Positions 1 through 11,478 of a DNA stretch of 64,000 bases are shown here, piece by piece. The notes under the pieces were generated by a model that did no database searches, was not told the origin of the DNA, and saw nothing but the letters and a program-made list of their open reading frames with translations. This DNA is from Gellertiella hungarica (GTDB lineage: Bacteria > Pseudomonadota > Alphaproteobacteria > Rhizobiales > Rhizobiaceae): NCBI RefSeq assembly GCF_014197145.1, contig NZ_JACIEZ010000004.1, positions 124,001-188,000 on the forward strand, given 5' to 3'. Positions within the stretch are counted from its first letter, which is position 1; each line of letters opens with the position of its first letter. Both the position numbers and the translations under genes were made by a program.

Positions 1-1968
<1,968 letters not shown>

Positions 1969-1997
1969 CCGTTATCCGTCCTTGGCTTGAGACCCGA

Positions 1998-3527
1998 TCA
2001 GGCGAAAGACTTGGCGAACGAGTCGAGCGCAGCCTTGAGCTTTGCCTTGGTATCGTCGCTGATAGCCTTTTCCGAGCGGATCGTTTCGAGGATCGAAGCT
2101 CCTTCGGAGCGGAGGTAGGACAGCAGGCCCTGTTCGAACTTGCCAACCTGGTTCACGGCGATCTTGTCGAGGTAGCCGTTCACGCCAGCGAAGATCACGG
2201 CGACCTGCTCTTCCGTCTTCAGCGGCGAGAACTGCGGCTGCTTCAGGAGTTCGGTCAGGCGCGCACCGCGGTTCAGCAGGCGCTGCGTTGCAGCGTCGAG
2301 GTCCGAACCGAACTGGGCGAAGGCGGCCATTTCGCGATACTGGGCGAGTTCACCCTTGATCGAGCCGGCAACCTGCTTCATCGCCTTGATCTGGGCCGAG
2401 GAGCCCACGCGGGACACCGACAGACCGACGTTCACGGCCGGACGGATGCCCTGGTAGAACAGGTCCGTTTCAAGGAAGATCTGGCCGTCGGTGATCGAGA
2501 TCACGTTGGTCGGGATGAAGGCCGAAACGTCGTTACCCTGGGTTTCGATGACCGGCAGAGCGGTCAGCGAACCGGCCTTGTTCTCGTCATTGAGCTTTGC
2601 AGCGCGCTCGAGAAGGCGGGAATGCAGGTAGAAGACGTCTCCCGGATAGGCTTCGCGGCCCGGCGGACGGCGCAGCAGCAGCGACATCTGGCGGTAGGCG
2701 ACGGCCTGCTTGGACAGGTCGTCATAGGCGATCAGGGCATGCATGCCGTTATCGCGGAAGTATTCGCCCATGGCGCAGCCGGCGAACGGTGCCAGGAACT
2801 GCATCGGTGCCGGGTCGGAAGCGGTCGCGGCAACGACGATCGAGTACTTCAGTGCGCCGCGCTCTTCGAGCACCTTCACGAACTGGGCAACGGTCGAACG
2901 CTTCTGGCCGACGGCCACGTAGACGCAGAACAGCTTGTCGTTTTCCGGGCCATTGTCGTGGATCGGCTTCTGGTTCAGGAAGGCATCCAGGATGATGGCG
3001 GTCTTGCCGGTCTGACGGTCGCCGATGACGAGCTCGCGCTGGCCACGGCCAACCGGGATGAGCGCGTCGATGGCCTTGAGGCCGGTCGACATCGGCTCAT
3101 GAACCGACTTGCGCGGGATGATGCCCGGAGCCTTCACGTCCACACGGGCGCGGCGGGTCGCGTTGATCGGACCCTTGCCATCGATCGGGTTGCCGAGCGC
3201 GTCGACGACGCGGCCCAGCAGTTCCGGACCGACCGGCACGTCCACGATGGCGCCAGTCCGCTTGACGGTGTCGCCTTCCTTGATGTCGCGGTCCGAACCG
3301 AAGATAACGACGCCGACGTTGTCGGCTTCGAGGTTCAGCGCCATGCCACGGATGCCGCCGGGGAATTCCACCATTTCACCTGCCTGGACATTGTCCAGAC
3401 CGTAAACGCGGGCGATACCGTCACCGACGGAGAGCACCTGGCCGACTTCCGAGACCTCAGCCTCTTTGCCGAAATTTTTGATTTGATCTTTCAGAATTGC
3501 GGAAATTTCCGCGGCGCGGATATCCAT
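1998..3527 (-). CDS. atpA: ATP synthase F1 subunit alpha
   Basis: Non-catalytic alpha subunit of the F1 head, alternating with beta in the hexamer. The full length of 509 residues matches the family. It carries the P-loop GDRQTGKTA, the segment QKRSTVAQ, and the alpha signature [17 protein letters not shown]. The ATG at 3525-3527 overlaps the atpH stop by one base (TGATG), so translation is probably coupled to atpH. No oddities are seen. Confidence 0.98.
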   Translation of the reverse strand: MDIRAAEISAILKDQIKNFGKEAEVSEVGQVLSVGDGIARVYGLDNVQAGEMVEFPGGIRGMALNLEADNVGVVIFGSDRDIKEGDTVKRTGAIVDVPVGPELLGRVVDALGNPIDGKGPINATRRARVDVKAPGIIPRKSVHEPMSTGLKAIDALIPVGRGQRELVIGDRQTGKTAIILDAFLNQKPIHDNGPENDKLFCVYVAVGQKRSTVAQFVKVLEERGALKYSIVVAATASDPAPMQFLAPFAGCAMGEYFRDNGMHALIAYDDLSKQAVAYRQMSLLLRRPPGREAYPGDVFYLHSRLLERAAKLNDENKAGSLTALPVIETQGNDVSAFIPTNVISITDGQIFLETDLFYQGIRPAVNVGLSVSRVGSSAQIKAMKQVAGSIKGELAQYREMAAFAQFGSDLDAATQRLLNRGARLTELLKQPQFSPLKTEEQVAVIFAGVNGYLDKIAVNQVGKFEQGLLSYLRSEGASILETIRSEKAISDDTKAKLKAALDSFAKSFA

Positions 3528-4087
3528 CAGCCAACCTCTTTCAGTGCAAGCTTAAGGGTAGAGAGTTTGGTGCGAAGCGACGTATCGATCTGGCGCGATC
3601 CGACCTTCACGATCAGACCACCGAGGATCGACGGATCAACCGTGACATTCACGGTGACGTCCTTTCCAGTGACGCCCTTCAGCGCCGCCTTCAATTCGCT
3701 TTCCTGCGCTGGCGACAGCGCATGAGCCGAGGTGACCTCGGCGGAAACTTCGCCCCGGTGACGGGCGGCAATCACCCGGTAGGAACGGATCATGCCCTGG
3801 AGGGCAAAGAGACGGCGGTTGCCGGCAACCACCTTCAGGAAATTGGTGACCAGCGCACCGAGGCCGGCCTTGCCGGCCAGCGCCACCAGTGCCTTCGTCT
3901 GGTCCTCGGCCGTGAAGACCGGGCTTTCCACCAGACGCTTCAGGTCGGTGCTCTCGTCGAGCATGGCCTGAAGGCTGTCCAGATCCTTGCCGGTTTCGGC
4001 AACGGAGCCGGCCTCGAGCGCGAGCTCGAACAGCGAGGAAGCATAGCGTTCTGCGACGCCAGAATTCAGCTGGGATGTGTCTGCCAC
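3527..4087 (-). CDS. atpH: ATP synthase F1 subunit delta
   Basis: Delta subunit (OSCP homologue), which anchors the alpha/beta head to the peripheral stalk. It is 186 residues, normal for the family, with the N-terminal helix [16 protein letters not shown] and a C-terminal part ending [20 protein letters not shown], as in other delta subunits. I chose the GTG at 4085-4087, which gives [10 protein letters not shown], matching rhizobial proteins; an AGGGA sequence sits about 11 bases upstream. It is the first gene of the atp run here, so the operon promoter should lie in 4088-4268, but I see no convincing -35/-10 pair there. Confidence 0.95.
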   Translation of the reverse strand: MADTSQLNSGVAERYASSLFELALEAGSVAETGKDLDSLQAMLDESTDLKRLVESPVFTAEDQTKALVALAGKAGLGALVTNFLKVVAGNRRLFALQGMIRSYRVIAARHRGEVSAEVTSAHALSPAQESELKAALKGVTGKDVTVNVTVDPSILGGLIVKVGSRQIDTSLRTKLSTLKLALKEVG

Positions 4088-4268
4088 GGCCCCAAATTTC
4101 CCTGATTTTGATCCAGGAATCCGACCACCCCTGAGGGCCTGTCGTATCGCCTTGAAATCGCTTCAATTTTCCCCAAGAAAGACAAGATTGCTTTCTTGCG
4201 CTTTCCGTAATTCGCGGTCCGTCTAGCATAGGAGATCAGGACTCGCAACACGCGTGAAGCATTCAAAT

Positions 4269-4290
4269 GGCCGAAAGCGCCCTTTCGGCC
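4269..4290 (-). terminator. Hairpin downstream of the DUF4345-like gene, possible terminator
   Basis: A perfect 9-base inverted repeat, GGCCGAAAG and CTTTCGGCC, with a 4-base loop. On the minus strand it is followed by ATTTGAAT, only a short T stretch, so termination may be weak. It lies 66 bases past the stop of the minus-strand gene at 4356-4742 and separates it from the atp operon. Confidence 0.4.
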
Positions 4291-4355
4291 GGCATTTTCA
4301 GGGCAGACAGCCTGCGCCGAACCGCCTTCCTTCGGATCTCGGCATTTCCCGGCAT

Positions 4356-4742
4356 TCAGATAATTCCGAAGAAATAGCCCAGGGCGATCCCACTCAAAAC
4401 GATTTGTACAACTAGAAATATATAATTGCGGACGGTTGTCCCCCGGTCTGAGAGTATGGATACTATGCGCGCAAAAGCCGCAAGACCGTATGCCGTCCCC
4501 AGAGCGAAATAGACGAAAGGCTGAGCCACAAGAATGGCGGCAAGACCCAACCCGGCATAGAAGCCGCCAAGGGAGGAACGGGTTTCCGAGTAGGGGGCGG
4601 TTGATCCGTCCGGCAAGGCGAATCCGAGGATGCGGAGAGAAAATCCGGGAGCGAAAAGCATCATGAGGCCCAGAAGCACCGTGAAGGCCGCGGCACCGAA
4701 GGCGAGTTGTTCCCCGGTCTCCACCGGAAGCGCGAATTCCAT
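4356..4742 (-). CDS. Small integral membrane protein, DUF4345-like
   Basis: A 128-residue protein of unknown function with four likely membrane helices: about residues 11-33 (FGAAAFTVLLGLMMLFAPGF), 60-80, 82-98 and 106-128. The SLGGFYAGLGLA motif between helices is like that of DUF4345 proteins. I start it at the ATG at 4740-4742 because GGGGGA lies about 6 bases upstream; an in-frame TTG at 4769 has no ribosome site. It sits between priA and the atp operon, on the same strand, with no sign of functional linkage. The family assignment is from memory of the motif and is tentative. Confidence 0.7.
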   Translation of the reverse strand: MEFALPVETGEQLAFGAAAFTVLLGLMMLFAPGFSLRILGFALPDGSTAPYSETRSSLGGFYAGLGLAAILVAQPFVYFALGTAYGLAAFARIVSILSDRGTTVRNYIFLVVQIVLSGIALGYFFGII

Positions 4743-4841
4743 TTCATTCCCCCAACGATTAAGGCGCAAATCAACGCCTTATGCCATGCAGGGCTATGAA
4801 ATGGAATTCAGCCGTTCTTCAACAGCGAACTTCCGGTCTTT

Positions 4842-7055
4842 CTAGAGGAAGCTCTGCGGATCGATGTCGAGCTGGACATGAACAGACCCCCGTTCCCTGG
4901 GGCCGGCAGCGATCATTGCCTTGAGAAAGCCCTGCATGTCGCTCGAGCGCTGTCCGTGTACGAGGAGGCGGAAGCGATGGCGCCCGCGAACAAGGGCAAG
5001 CGGCGCCTCTGCAGGACCCAGAACGGTAATCCCTTGTGTGGATGGAGCGGCAAGGCGCAAGGCTCTTGCATGCGCCTCCGCATCGTTCCTCGTGTCGGCG
5101 GATACGATGATCGAGGCGAGGCGTCCGAAGGGCGGCAAATGAGCCCGCTCCCGCTCGGCGATCTCCCGTTCATAAAAAGCATGCGCGTCGCCAGATACGA
5201 TGGCCTGCATCACCGGGTGTTGCGGCTGATAGGTCTGAAGCAGGCCATGACTCTTCAGACCGGATCGGCCGGCCCGGCCCGTGACCTGGGACAAAAGCTG
5301 GAAAGTGCGCTCGGCAGCACGCGGGTCTCCGTTCGCAAGACCGAGATCGGCATCGACGATTCCCACCAGCGACATCAGCGGAAAATTATGGCCCTTGGCC
5401 ACGAGCTGCGTTCCGATGACGATATCCGCTTCGCCCTTGGCGATGGCATCCAGTTCCAACCGGAGCCGCTTCACACCCCCGAGGATATCGGACGACAGAA
5501 CGATCGTACGCGCATCCGGGAAGTGACGTTCCACCTCCTCCGCGATCCGTTCCACCCCCGGTCCGCATGCCACAAGATGGTCGAATGTGCCGCATTCGGG
5601 GCAGCATTCGGGGGTTCTTTCGGCATAACCACACTGGTGGCACTGGATCTGCCCGCGAAAGCGGTGCTCTACCAGCCAGCTGGAGCATTGCGGGCACTGG
5701 AAGCGATGACCGCATACGCGGCAGAGCGTCAGGGGGGCATAGCCCCTTCGATTGAGAAAGAGCAGAGCCTGCTCTCCCTTGGCAACCGTCTTGCCGATGG
5801 CGCGCAGCAGAACCGGAGACAGGAAACCGCCCCGTTCCGGCGGATGCCGCCGCATGTCTATCAGATGAAGATCGGGCAGGGCTGCATCGCCGAAGCGCAC
5901 GGGCAGATGGATCGGCCGGTAGCGGCCGGAGAGCCCGTTCACCTGGCTTTCGACGGAGGGCGTGGCTGATACCAGCACCACGGGGAAGCGCCCGATATGG
6001 CCGCGGACAACCGCCATGTCGCGCGCATTGTAAAAGACCCGATCCTCCTGCTTGTAGGCAGGATCGTGCTCTTCGTCGACAATGATGAGGCCGAGGTCGT
6101 CGAAAGGCAGGAAGAGAGCGGAGCGCGCGCCTGCCACCACGCGCACGTCGCCTGTCGCGGCCTGCCTCCAGACACGTTCGCGCGTTTTCGGTGCGAGATC
6201 AGAATGCCATTCCGCCGGCTTTGCACCGAAGCGGCTCTCGAAGCGCTCCAGAAAGCTCGCCGTCAGCGCGATCTCGGGCAGGAGGATAAGCACTTGCCGG
6301 CCTTGCCTCAAGGTTTCGGCGATCGCCTCGAAATAGACCTCTGTCTTGCCGGAACCCGTGATGCCATCCATGAGCGAAACGGAGAATTTTAGTGCCCGTA
6401 CCTCGGCCAGAAGCTCGGCCGCGGCCTCGGCCTGCGCGCCTTCGAGACGGGACGCGCCGTGATCCGGGTCCGGCAAGGGAACAACAGGCGGCGGCGGGAT
6501 GAACACGGTTTCGAAAACGCCTTGCGCCGTCATGCCGTCGATGACGCTGGAGGATACGCCAGCGGCATGGGCAAGCCCGGATCGGGTCCAGGAAAGGCCG
6601 TCCCGGGCAAGGTCCAGCACGCGCGTGCGCGCGGCCGTCATTCGCTCGGGCAAGATTCCGGAGTAGCGGAGCCCCTCGACCATCGGCTCGGGGTCAAAGC
6701 CCGCCGGCGCCCTGAGGGCCATGCGGGCCACCAGCCCCGGCGGTGACAGGGTGTAGGTGGAGACCCAGTCCAGAAAGCGCCGGTGCTCCTCCTTGAGCGG
6801 AGGGCAATCAAACACTTTGGTAATTGGCCGCAGCTTCTTGGGGTCCACGGCCTCGTCTTCGGCACCGTCCCACACGACACCGAAAACCTGGCGCGGACCA
6901 AGTGGCACCTGGACGACAGAGCCCGGCTCGACATGCATTTCGTCGGGAACGGCATAGGAATAGGGCCGCGGGGCAGGCATCGGCACGAGAACCGGCACAA
7001 CGCGCCCGGCACGGCGAGCAGGCCCGCCGAAGAGATCCGTCGTGACGTCGCTCAC
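4842..7055 (-). CDS. priA: Primosomal protein N' (replication restart helicase PriA)
   Basis: Superfamily 2 3'-to-5' DNA helicase that recognises stalled forks and loads the replicative helicase. The 737 residues hold the N-terminal DNA-binding domain, a Walker A GITGSGKTE near residue 230, the DEEH box (VDEEHD), and a zinc region with paired cysteines (CRVCGHRFQCPQC, then CHQCGY and CPECG), followed by the helicase C-terminal motifs GTQLVAKGHNFP and QVTGRAGR. The GTG start at 7053-7055 has AGGAG 7 bases upstream and overlaps the stop of the ATPase gene before it (GTGA), implying coupled translation. It is the only helicase in the window. Confidence 0.97.
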   Translation of the reverse strand: MSDVTTDLFGGPARRAGRVVPVLVPMPAPRPYSYAVPDEMHVEPGSVVQVPLGPRQVFGVVWDGAEDEAVDPKKLRPITKVFDCPPLKEEHRRFLDWVSTYTLSPPGLVARMALRAPAGFDPEPMVEGLRYSGILPERMTAARTRVLDLARDGLSWTRSGLAHAAGVSSSVIDGMTAQGVFETVFIPPPPVVPLPDPDHGASRLEGAQAEAAAELLAEVRALKFSVSLMDGITGSGKTEVYFEAIAETLRQGRQVLILLPEIALTASFLERFESRFGAKPAEWHSDLAPKTRERVWRQAATGDVRVVAGARSALFLPFDDLGLIIVDEEHDPAYKQEDRVFYNARDMAVVRGHIGRFPVVLVSATPSVESQVNGLSGRYRPIHLPVRFGDAALPDLHLIDMRRHPPERGGFLSPVLLRAIGKTVAKGEQALLFLNRRGYAPLTLCRVCGHRFQCPQCSSWLVEHRFRGQIQCHQCGYAERTPECCPECGTFDHLVACGPGVERIAEEVERHFPDARTIVLSSDILGGVKRLRLELDAIAKGEADIVIGTQLVAKGHNFPLMSLVGIVDADLGLANGDPRAAERTFQLLSQVTGRAGRSGLKSHGLLQTYQPQHPVMQAIVSGDAHAFYEREIAERERAHLPPFGRLASIIVSADTRNDAEAHARALRLAAPSTQGITVLGPAEAPLALVRGRHRFRLLVHGQRSSDMQGFLKAMIAAGPRERGSVHVQLDIDPQSFL

Positions 7056-8179
7056 GTTTCGCTCCTGCTGCCATCAAGACGGAGGCCGGATATCCTGGTT
7101 TCGCCCTCCTGCTTGAATACATGGCTGGGTTTGCAACCGGCAAGCCGAGAGATTTCCTCTGCAAGGCCTGCCGAATGGGTGACCACCCATACCTGGGTCT
7201 TCTCGGCCGCCCTCGCAATCAGGGCCGCAAGCGGAGGGATCATGCCGGGATGCAGGCTTGTTTCCGGTTCGTTGAGGGCCACCAGCGGGGGCAGGCGATA
7301 GGAAAGCAGCGCACCGCAGAGCGCGAGAAACCGAAGCTGCCCGTCGGACAGTTCACGAGCGGAAAACTCCCTCTCCGGAAAATCCGGCAGGCGGAAGCCG
7401 AAGGTCGCCTCCATAATCGGAGGCGGAATGACGAGACGTGCGCCCTGAAGGGCATCTGCGACGGCTCTGTCGAGTTCATGGCGATCTTCCGCGACATGGG
7501 CAAGGGTCGCAAAGACGGCTGCCAGGTTAGAACCGTCTTCAGCGAGTGCAGGAGCAACGGCCGCAAGAGCAGCCCCGCGCAAGGGCGATTGGGAATCGGT
7601 GCGAAACCCGTGATAGAAACGCCAACGCCCGACCACCCGCCGGAAGAGGGCAATTTCGGGGCTCCGGCCCTCGTCGGCCAGGATTCCGAGCGCGGTTTCT
7701 GATGGCAGCACTTCACCTTCGTAGTTCGAAAGACTTCCGGAGGCATCCCTCAGGCGAACATTCGCCCGGTCCCGGATCAGGACCGGCACAGGTCGTGTTC
7801 CCACGGTGACGGTTAGTTCCTCTTCCTTGACGTGGGGCTCATGCAGGAAACCCGCCGATACAGGTGGCGGAATGCCGATCTCCAGCCGATAGCGGAAATC
7901 GGTCGCGGTTTCGTCGTCCCGAAGCTCTGCCTCTATGCGGATACGGCGCTTCTCTCCCTTCAACATGCGGCCGCTCCAGAGGGCGGACCCCATTCCGCCT
8001 TCCAGCAGGATATCCTCAGCCAGCGTGTTGGCCGCCGCACCCCTTAAAAGTCGCAGTGCATTGTAAAGGTTCGACTTGCCGGCACCGTTTGGTCCGCAAA
8101 AGACGTCGATGGTGCCGAGATCCATCCGGATCGCGCGCAGCGAGCGATAGCGGTGAACGGCAAACGAATGGAGACGCAT
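7052..8179 (-). CDS. COG4637-like AAA/ABC-type ATPase, RecF-like fold
   Basis: A 375-residue ATPase of unknown role. Visible motifs are Walker A GPNGAGKS at residues 29-36, an ABC-type signature LSDGQLRFL, a Walker B variant ALNEPETSLHP in which Asn stands where Asp is usual, and an H-switch WVVTHS. This order is that of AAA_21/COG4637 predicted ATPases related to RecF, SMC and OLD proteins; no TOPRIM nuclease domain is visible. I chose the ATG at 8177-8179 because a strong GGAGGT lies 3 bases upstream; an earlier in-frame ATG at 8233 lacks one. Its TGA overlaps the priA GTG, so it is probably made together with PriA. A repair or restart link is inference only. Confidence 0.8.
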   Translation of the reverse strand: MRLHSFAVHRYRSLRAIRMDLGTIDVFCGPNGAGKSNLYNALRLLRGAAANTLAEDILLEGGMGSALWSGRMLKGEKRRIRIEAELRDDETATDFRYRLEIGIPPPVSAGFLHEPHVKEEELTVTVGTRPVPVLIRDRANVRLRDASGSLSNYEGEVLPSETALGILADEGRSPEIALFRRVVGRWRFYHGFRTDSQSPLRGAALAAVAPALAEDGSNLAAVFATLAHVAEDRHELDRAVADALQGARLVIPPPIMEATFGFRLPDFPEREFSARELSDGQLRFLALCGALLSYRLPPLVALNEPETSLHPGMIPPLAALIARAAEKTQVWVVTHSAGLAEEISRLAGCKPSHVFKQEGETRISGLRLDGSRSET

Positions 8180-8237
8180 GCCACCTCCTAGCGTGATTCC
8201 GTGCGTTTCCCAAGACCAAACAGTACATAACAAGAAC

Positions 8238-8282
8238 CCTGCGCTGTTTGCTTAGCAATTCGCTAACCCTGGCGAGCGCAGG
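8238..8282. repeat. Nested inverted repeats in the divergent ATPase/xerC intergenic region
   Basis: The outer arms are CCTGCGCT (8238-8245) and AGCGCAGG (8275-8282). Inside them lie TTAGC (8252-8256) and GCTAA (8262-8266), which overlap a short palindrome TTGCTTAGCAA (8248-8258). The position between divergent genes suits an operator, but no factor can be named. Confidence 0.45.
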
Positions 8283-8310
8283 ATGAGGCCCTTTCACGCG
8301 GAGGCCTGCA

Positions 8311-9246
8311 GTGAACGAAATTCTGATTATCGCCCATCCGGAACTGCTCGAGGAACGGCAGCGGTGGCTCGACATGCTGGCCGGGGAACGGAGGCTGGCG
8401 GAGAAAACCCTGGAGGCCTACGAGCGGGACACGCGCCAGTTCCTGACCTTCCTGACCGGCCATCTCGCCGAGCCCGCCCGCCTGAAGGATATCCATACCC
8501 TGCGCATGGCCGACTTGCGCGCCTTCCTTGCTGCCCGTCGGCGGGATGGCGCGGAGTCCAGGACGCTCGGCCGCAATCTGGCAGGGGTGCGGTCGTTCCT
8601 GAATTATCTGGAAAGAAAGGGCCTTGCCAATGCGGCCGCGGCAACTGCCATCCGCTCACCGAAACAACCGAAGGGCCTCCCGAAGCCACTGGCGCCACCT
8701 GAAGCCATTACCGTAACGACGTTTGAGGCGCAGATGCGCGAAGAACCGTGGGTGGCCGCACGCGATGCCGCAGTGCTGGGGCTGCTCTATGGATGCGGCC
8801 TTCGCATCTCCGAAGCCCTCGCTCTCACGCCGTCGCATTTCCCAGAAGGGACTACCAGCCTGCGCATCACCGGCAAGGGGGGCAAAACCCGCATCGTCCC
8901 GCTGATTTCAAGCGTCGTGACCGGCGTTCGGGATTATCTGCGCCTCTGCCCCTTCGATGTCGGCGCGCACGAACCCATGTTTCGGGGCGTCAAGGGCGGG
9001 GTGCTCCAGCCGGGTATCATTCAGCGGGCCATGCAGGTTCTGCGCGGGGCACTGGGGCTGCCCGACACGGCGACGCCGCACGCCTTGCGGCACTCTTTCG
9101 CCACGCACCTGCTCAATGGCGGCGGAGACCTGCGGACGATCCAGGAGCTTCTGGGACATGCAAGCCTGTCCACGACGCAGGTCTACACAGGCATCGACTC
9201 CGCCCGCCTGCTGGATGTCTACGACCGCGCCCATCCGCGCGCTTAA
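8311..9246 (+). CDS. xerC: Tyrosine recombinase XerC
   Basis: Site-specific recombinase that, with XerD, resolves chromosome dimers at dif. The 311 residues comprise an N-terminal SAM-like DNA-binding domain (about 15-110) and a catalytic domain with Arg165 (GLRISEAL), the Lys of TGKGGKTR, the HALRH box, the GHAS box and the nucleophile Tyr292 (TQVYTGID). The ending VYDRAHPRA is typical of XerC rather than XerD. The GTG start has GGAGG at 8300-8304. It is divergent from the ATPase-priA pair. Confidence 0.88.
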   Translation: MNEILIIAHPELLEERQRWLDMLAGERRLAEKTLEAYERDTRQFLTFLTGHLAEPARLKDIHTLRMADLRAFLAARRRDGAESRTLGRNLAGVRSFLNYLERKGLANAAAATAIRSPKQPKGLPKPLAPPEAITVTTFEAQMREEPWVAARDAAVLGLLYGCGLRISEALALTPSHFPEGTTSLRITGKGGKTRIVPLISSVVTGVRDYLRLCPFDVGAHEPMFRGVKGGVLQPGIIQRAMQVLRGALGLPDTATPHALRHSFATHLLNGGGDLRTIQELLGHASLSTTQVYTGIDSARLLDVYDRAHPRA

Positions 9247-9327
9247 CGCGAGATTCACCTTGTCCGTTAAGCAAAAATGAGGGCGACAGGGTTAATCGAG
9301 GATCAACAGACCTGCCATGGAACGATC

Positions 9328-10407
9328 ATGACGATTGCTGCAACCGATCCGCGCCCTGAAAATACATCCTTCTTGTCTTCCTGCATCTTCTGGATCGCGG
9401 CGAGCCTTCCGATGGCGCTGCTGGCTCTCCTGTTCATCGTTCTCTTCACCCTTTCCCCCGCAAGAGCGGAAGACATCCGCTGCGCCGGCGCCGACATCAT
9501 TGCCGAGCTGACGAGCAAAGACCCAACACGGCTGACATCCATCCGTGCCGAAGCGGGTGCCGTGCCAAACGGAAAGGGGATTTTCTGGCGCGTCGAAAAG
9601 GAGGGCGTCCCGGTATCGTATCTTCTCGGAACGATGCACCTCACCGATCCGAGAGTCCTGGAGATGCCCGCCGGTGCCAGAGCCGCCTTCGATGAAGCCA
9701 AGACCGTAATCGTGGAGTCGACCGAGGTTCTGGACGAGAAGAAGGCGGCGGCGGCGCTGCTCTCGAAGCCCGACCTGACCATGTTCACCGACCAAACCAC
9801 CATCAGCGGATTGCTCGGCAAGGACGAAAGCGCAAAGCTGGAAGCCGGATTGAAAAGTCGCGGGATTTCGCTCGCGATGGTCGAGAAGATGAAACCCTGG
9901 ATCATTGCCAGCTTCGTGAGCCTGCCTGCCTGTGAGATGGCTCGAAAGGCAAACGGGGGTGCTTTCCTGGACAAGAAGATTGCCGAGGATGCGGTTGCCA
10001 GCGGGAAAGACCTGCAGGGTCTGGAAACGGCGCTGGAGCAACTGCAGGCCATGGCCGACATTCCCGTAAAATTTCATCTCCAGTCGTTGATCGAGACGCT
10101 GGAACTCGGGAGCCGCATGGACGATGTCACCGCGACGATGATCGAGCTCTACCTCAAGGGTGAAATCGGCATGATCATCCCGACCCTGAAATATGCGGCG
10201 GAAGACAAGCTGGGCGAAACGAGCGACTACGCGGAATTTGAACAGCGGATCGTCATCGATCGCAACCATGTCATGGCAGATCGTTCTGCCCCGATGTTTG
10301 CCAAGGGCCACGTATTCATGGCCGTGGGGGCGCTTCACCTTCCGGGCAAGGAGGGCGTGATCGAACTGCTGAGAGCCAAGGGATACAAGCTGACAGCCAT
10401 CCGCTGA
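9328..10407 (+). CDS. TraB/GumN family protein, membrane-anchored or secreted
   Basis: A 359-residue TraB/GumN-type protein. After a hydrophobic N-terminal segment (SCIFWIAASLPMALLALLFI, ending ARAED), which could be a signal peptide or anchor, comes the family core with YLLGTMHLTDPRV, VIVEST, and a C-terminal HVFMAVGALHLPG with the paired GxxH motifs thought to form a metallo-hydrolase centre. The in-frame ATG at 9328 was preferred to one at 9277, but neither has a clear ribosome site, so the start is uncertain. The substrate is unknown. The stop lies 14 bases from the convergent DUF2867 gene. Confidence 0.82.
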   Translation: MTIAATDPRPENTSFLSSCIFWIAASLPMALLALLFIVLFTLSPARAEDIRCAGADIIAELTSKDPTRLTSIRAEAGAVPNGKGIFWRVEKEGVPVSYLLGTMHLTDPRVLEMPAGARAAFDEAKTVIVESTEVLDEKKAAAALLSKPDLTMFTDQTTISGLLGKDESAKLEAGLKSRGISLAMVEKMKPWIIASFVSLPACEMARKANGGAFLDKKIAEDAVASGKDLQGLETALEQLQAMADIPVKFHLQSLIETLELGSRMDDVTATMIELYLKGEIGMIIPTLKYAAEDKLGETSDYAEFEQRIVIDRNHVMADRSAPMFAKGHVFMAVGALHLPGKEGVIELLRAKGYKLTAIR

Positions 10408-10421
10408 GCAAGCTGGGATCT

Positions 10422-10916
10422 TCAGCTCGTCTCCTGCTGCTTGTCCCGCAAAGAGGCGAGCATGGAGCGCACGATCAGCTTGTGAAATGGCAGAACCGAT
10501 AGCAGGTAGAGCCTTCCCCAGACATTATGGCGCCGGATCAGTGTCATGGCCCTGATGGAAGACGCGGGAGAACCGGCGGCAGACAAGCTGATCACGATCC
10601 GGAAATCCAGATGCCGATCATCGAAGCCGAGCACGATTTCGCGCTCGGTTGAAGAGACAACCGGAAACGGGCCTATCCGGTCGCCCTCCCCCGCCGCCGC
10701 CGCCGGCCTGAGGCCGAAGGGGAAGACCACGAGGTTCCTTACGAACAGCAGCCAACGGGCCCAGCCGGGCATGGGTCCGATTGCCTTTTCCGCAACCTGT
10801 CGCACCGTCCATCCCTTGGCCTGCATTCGGATTGCATAGGCATCTCCCCAATCGGCATTCGGCAGGGCACCGTGCGGCATTTCGGGGGCGACGGTCTGGA
10901 CACCGGCACAGGACAC
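10422..10916 (-). CDS. DUF2867 family protein
   Basis: A 164-residue protein that matches DUF2867 by its LPNADWGDAYAI start, the central DRHLDFRIV, and the C-terminal RRHNVWGRLYLLSVLPFHKL; the family's function is not established. Start is GTG at 10914-10916 with AAGGAGA 7 bases upstream. It follows the interrupted cytochrome b561 gene by 12 bases and is likely in the same transcript. A hydrophobic patch at residues 54-68 may contact the membrane but no signal peptide is seen. Confidence 0.8.
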   Translation of the reverse strand: MSCAGVQTVAPEMPHGALPNADWGDAYAIRMQAKGWTVRQVAEKAIGPMPGWARWLLFVRNLVVFPFGLRPAAAAGEGDRIGPFPVVSSTEREIVLGFDDRHLDFRIVISLSAAGSPASSIRAMTLIRRHNVWGRLYLLSVLPFHKLIVRSMLASLRDKQQETS

Positions 10917-10928
10917 GGCGCGTCTCCT

Positions 10929-11429
10929 TCAGCGGCCGGTCGTCATGCGTGGCATGATGTTGGACTTCCAGAGGATGCGGTGCACGGGGACGGCGGCAAT
11001 ATGCACCACGATCAGGATCCAGAGCACGAGCTTGACCGGACCGGCATGGAGGAAGCCCGCAACATCCACATCGGCATAGTATTTCAGCGCACCGAGAACC
11101 GGCATGGCGAAGAACAGGAGATAGAAGGCTCCATGCGCCAGCTTCGCTGCCCGTTGAAAGGCCGGCGGCTCTTCCGGAGGAGCGTCTGGCGCTCCCTGCA
11201 GCAGCCGCAGCAGCAGGCGAACAAGGGCAAGGCCGAGAATGGCGAAACCGACATAGGCGTGGATGTTTGCGGATGCGATCTGCTCCGGGGTCACGGAACC
11301 GTTGTCCATCGCCCTGTCCCATTCCTCGATGCCGTCGGAGACGATGAGGTTGAAGAATATCAGAAGCGCCATGAGCCAGTGGAGCGCCTATTGTGGCAGC
11401 GAGTAGGCGAAGGGAGCTGAAGATGCCAT
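10929..11429 (-). pseudogene. Cytochrome b561 gene interrupted by an in-frame amber codon
   Basis: From ATG 11427-11429 (AAGG about 8 bases upstream) one frame reads MASSAPFAYSLPQ, a TAG at 11388-11390, then ALHWLMALLIFFNLIV and on to a normal end at 10929. The whole 166-codon frame matches prokaryotic cytochrome b561, a four-helix diheme membrane electron carrier. The stop falls just before the ALHW segment of helix 1, whose His is a heme ligand in this family. Restarting at the internal ATG at 11372 gives 147 residues without that His and without a clear ribosome site. Likely a recent nonsense mutation (CAG to TAG is one change), amber readthrough, or a base-call error. Confidence 0.8.
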
Positions 11430-11478
11430 TTTCTTGCCTTTTATCAAATAGTTGGCACGTAACAAGCCCACAATAAAA

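Noticed and set aside
4066-4266. Small minus-strand open frame upstream of atpH
   Set aside because: Overlaps atpH in another frame, and the sequence has no protein-like pattern.
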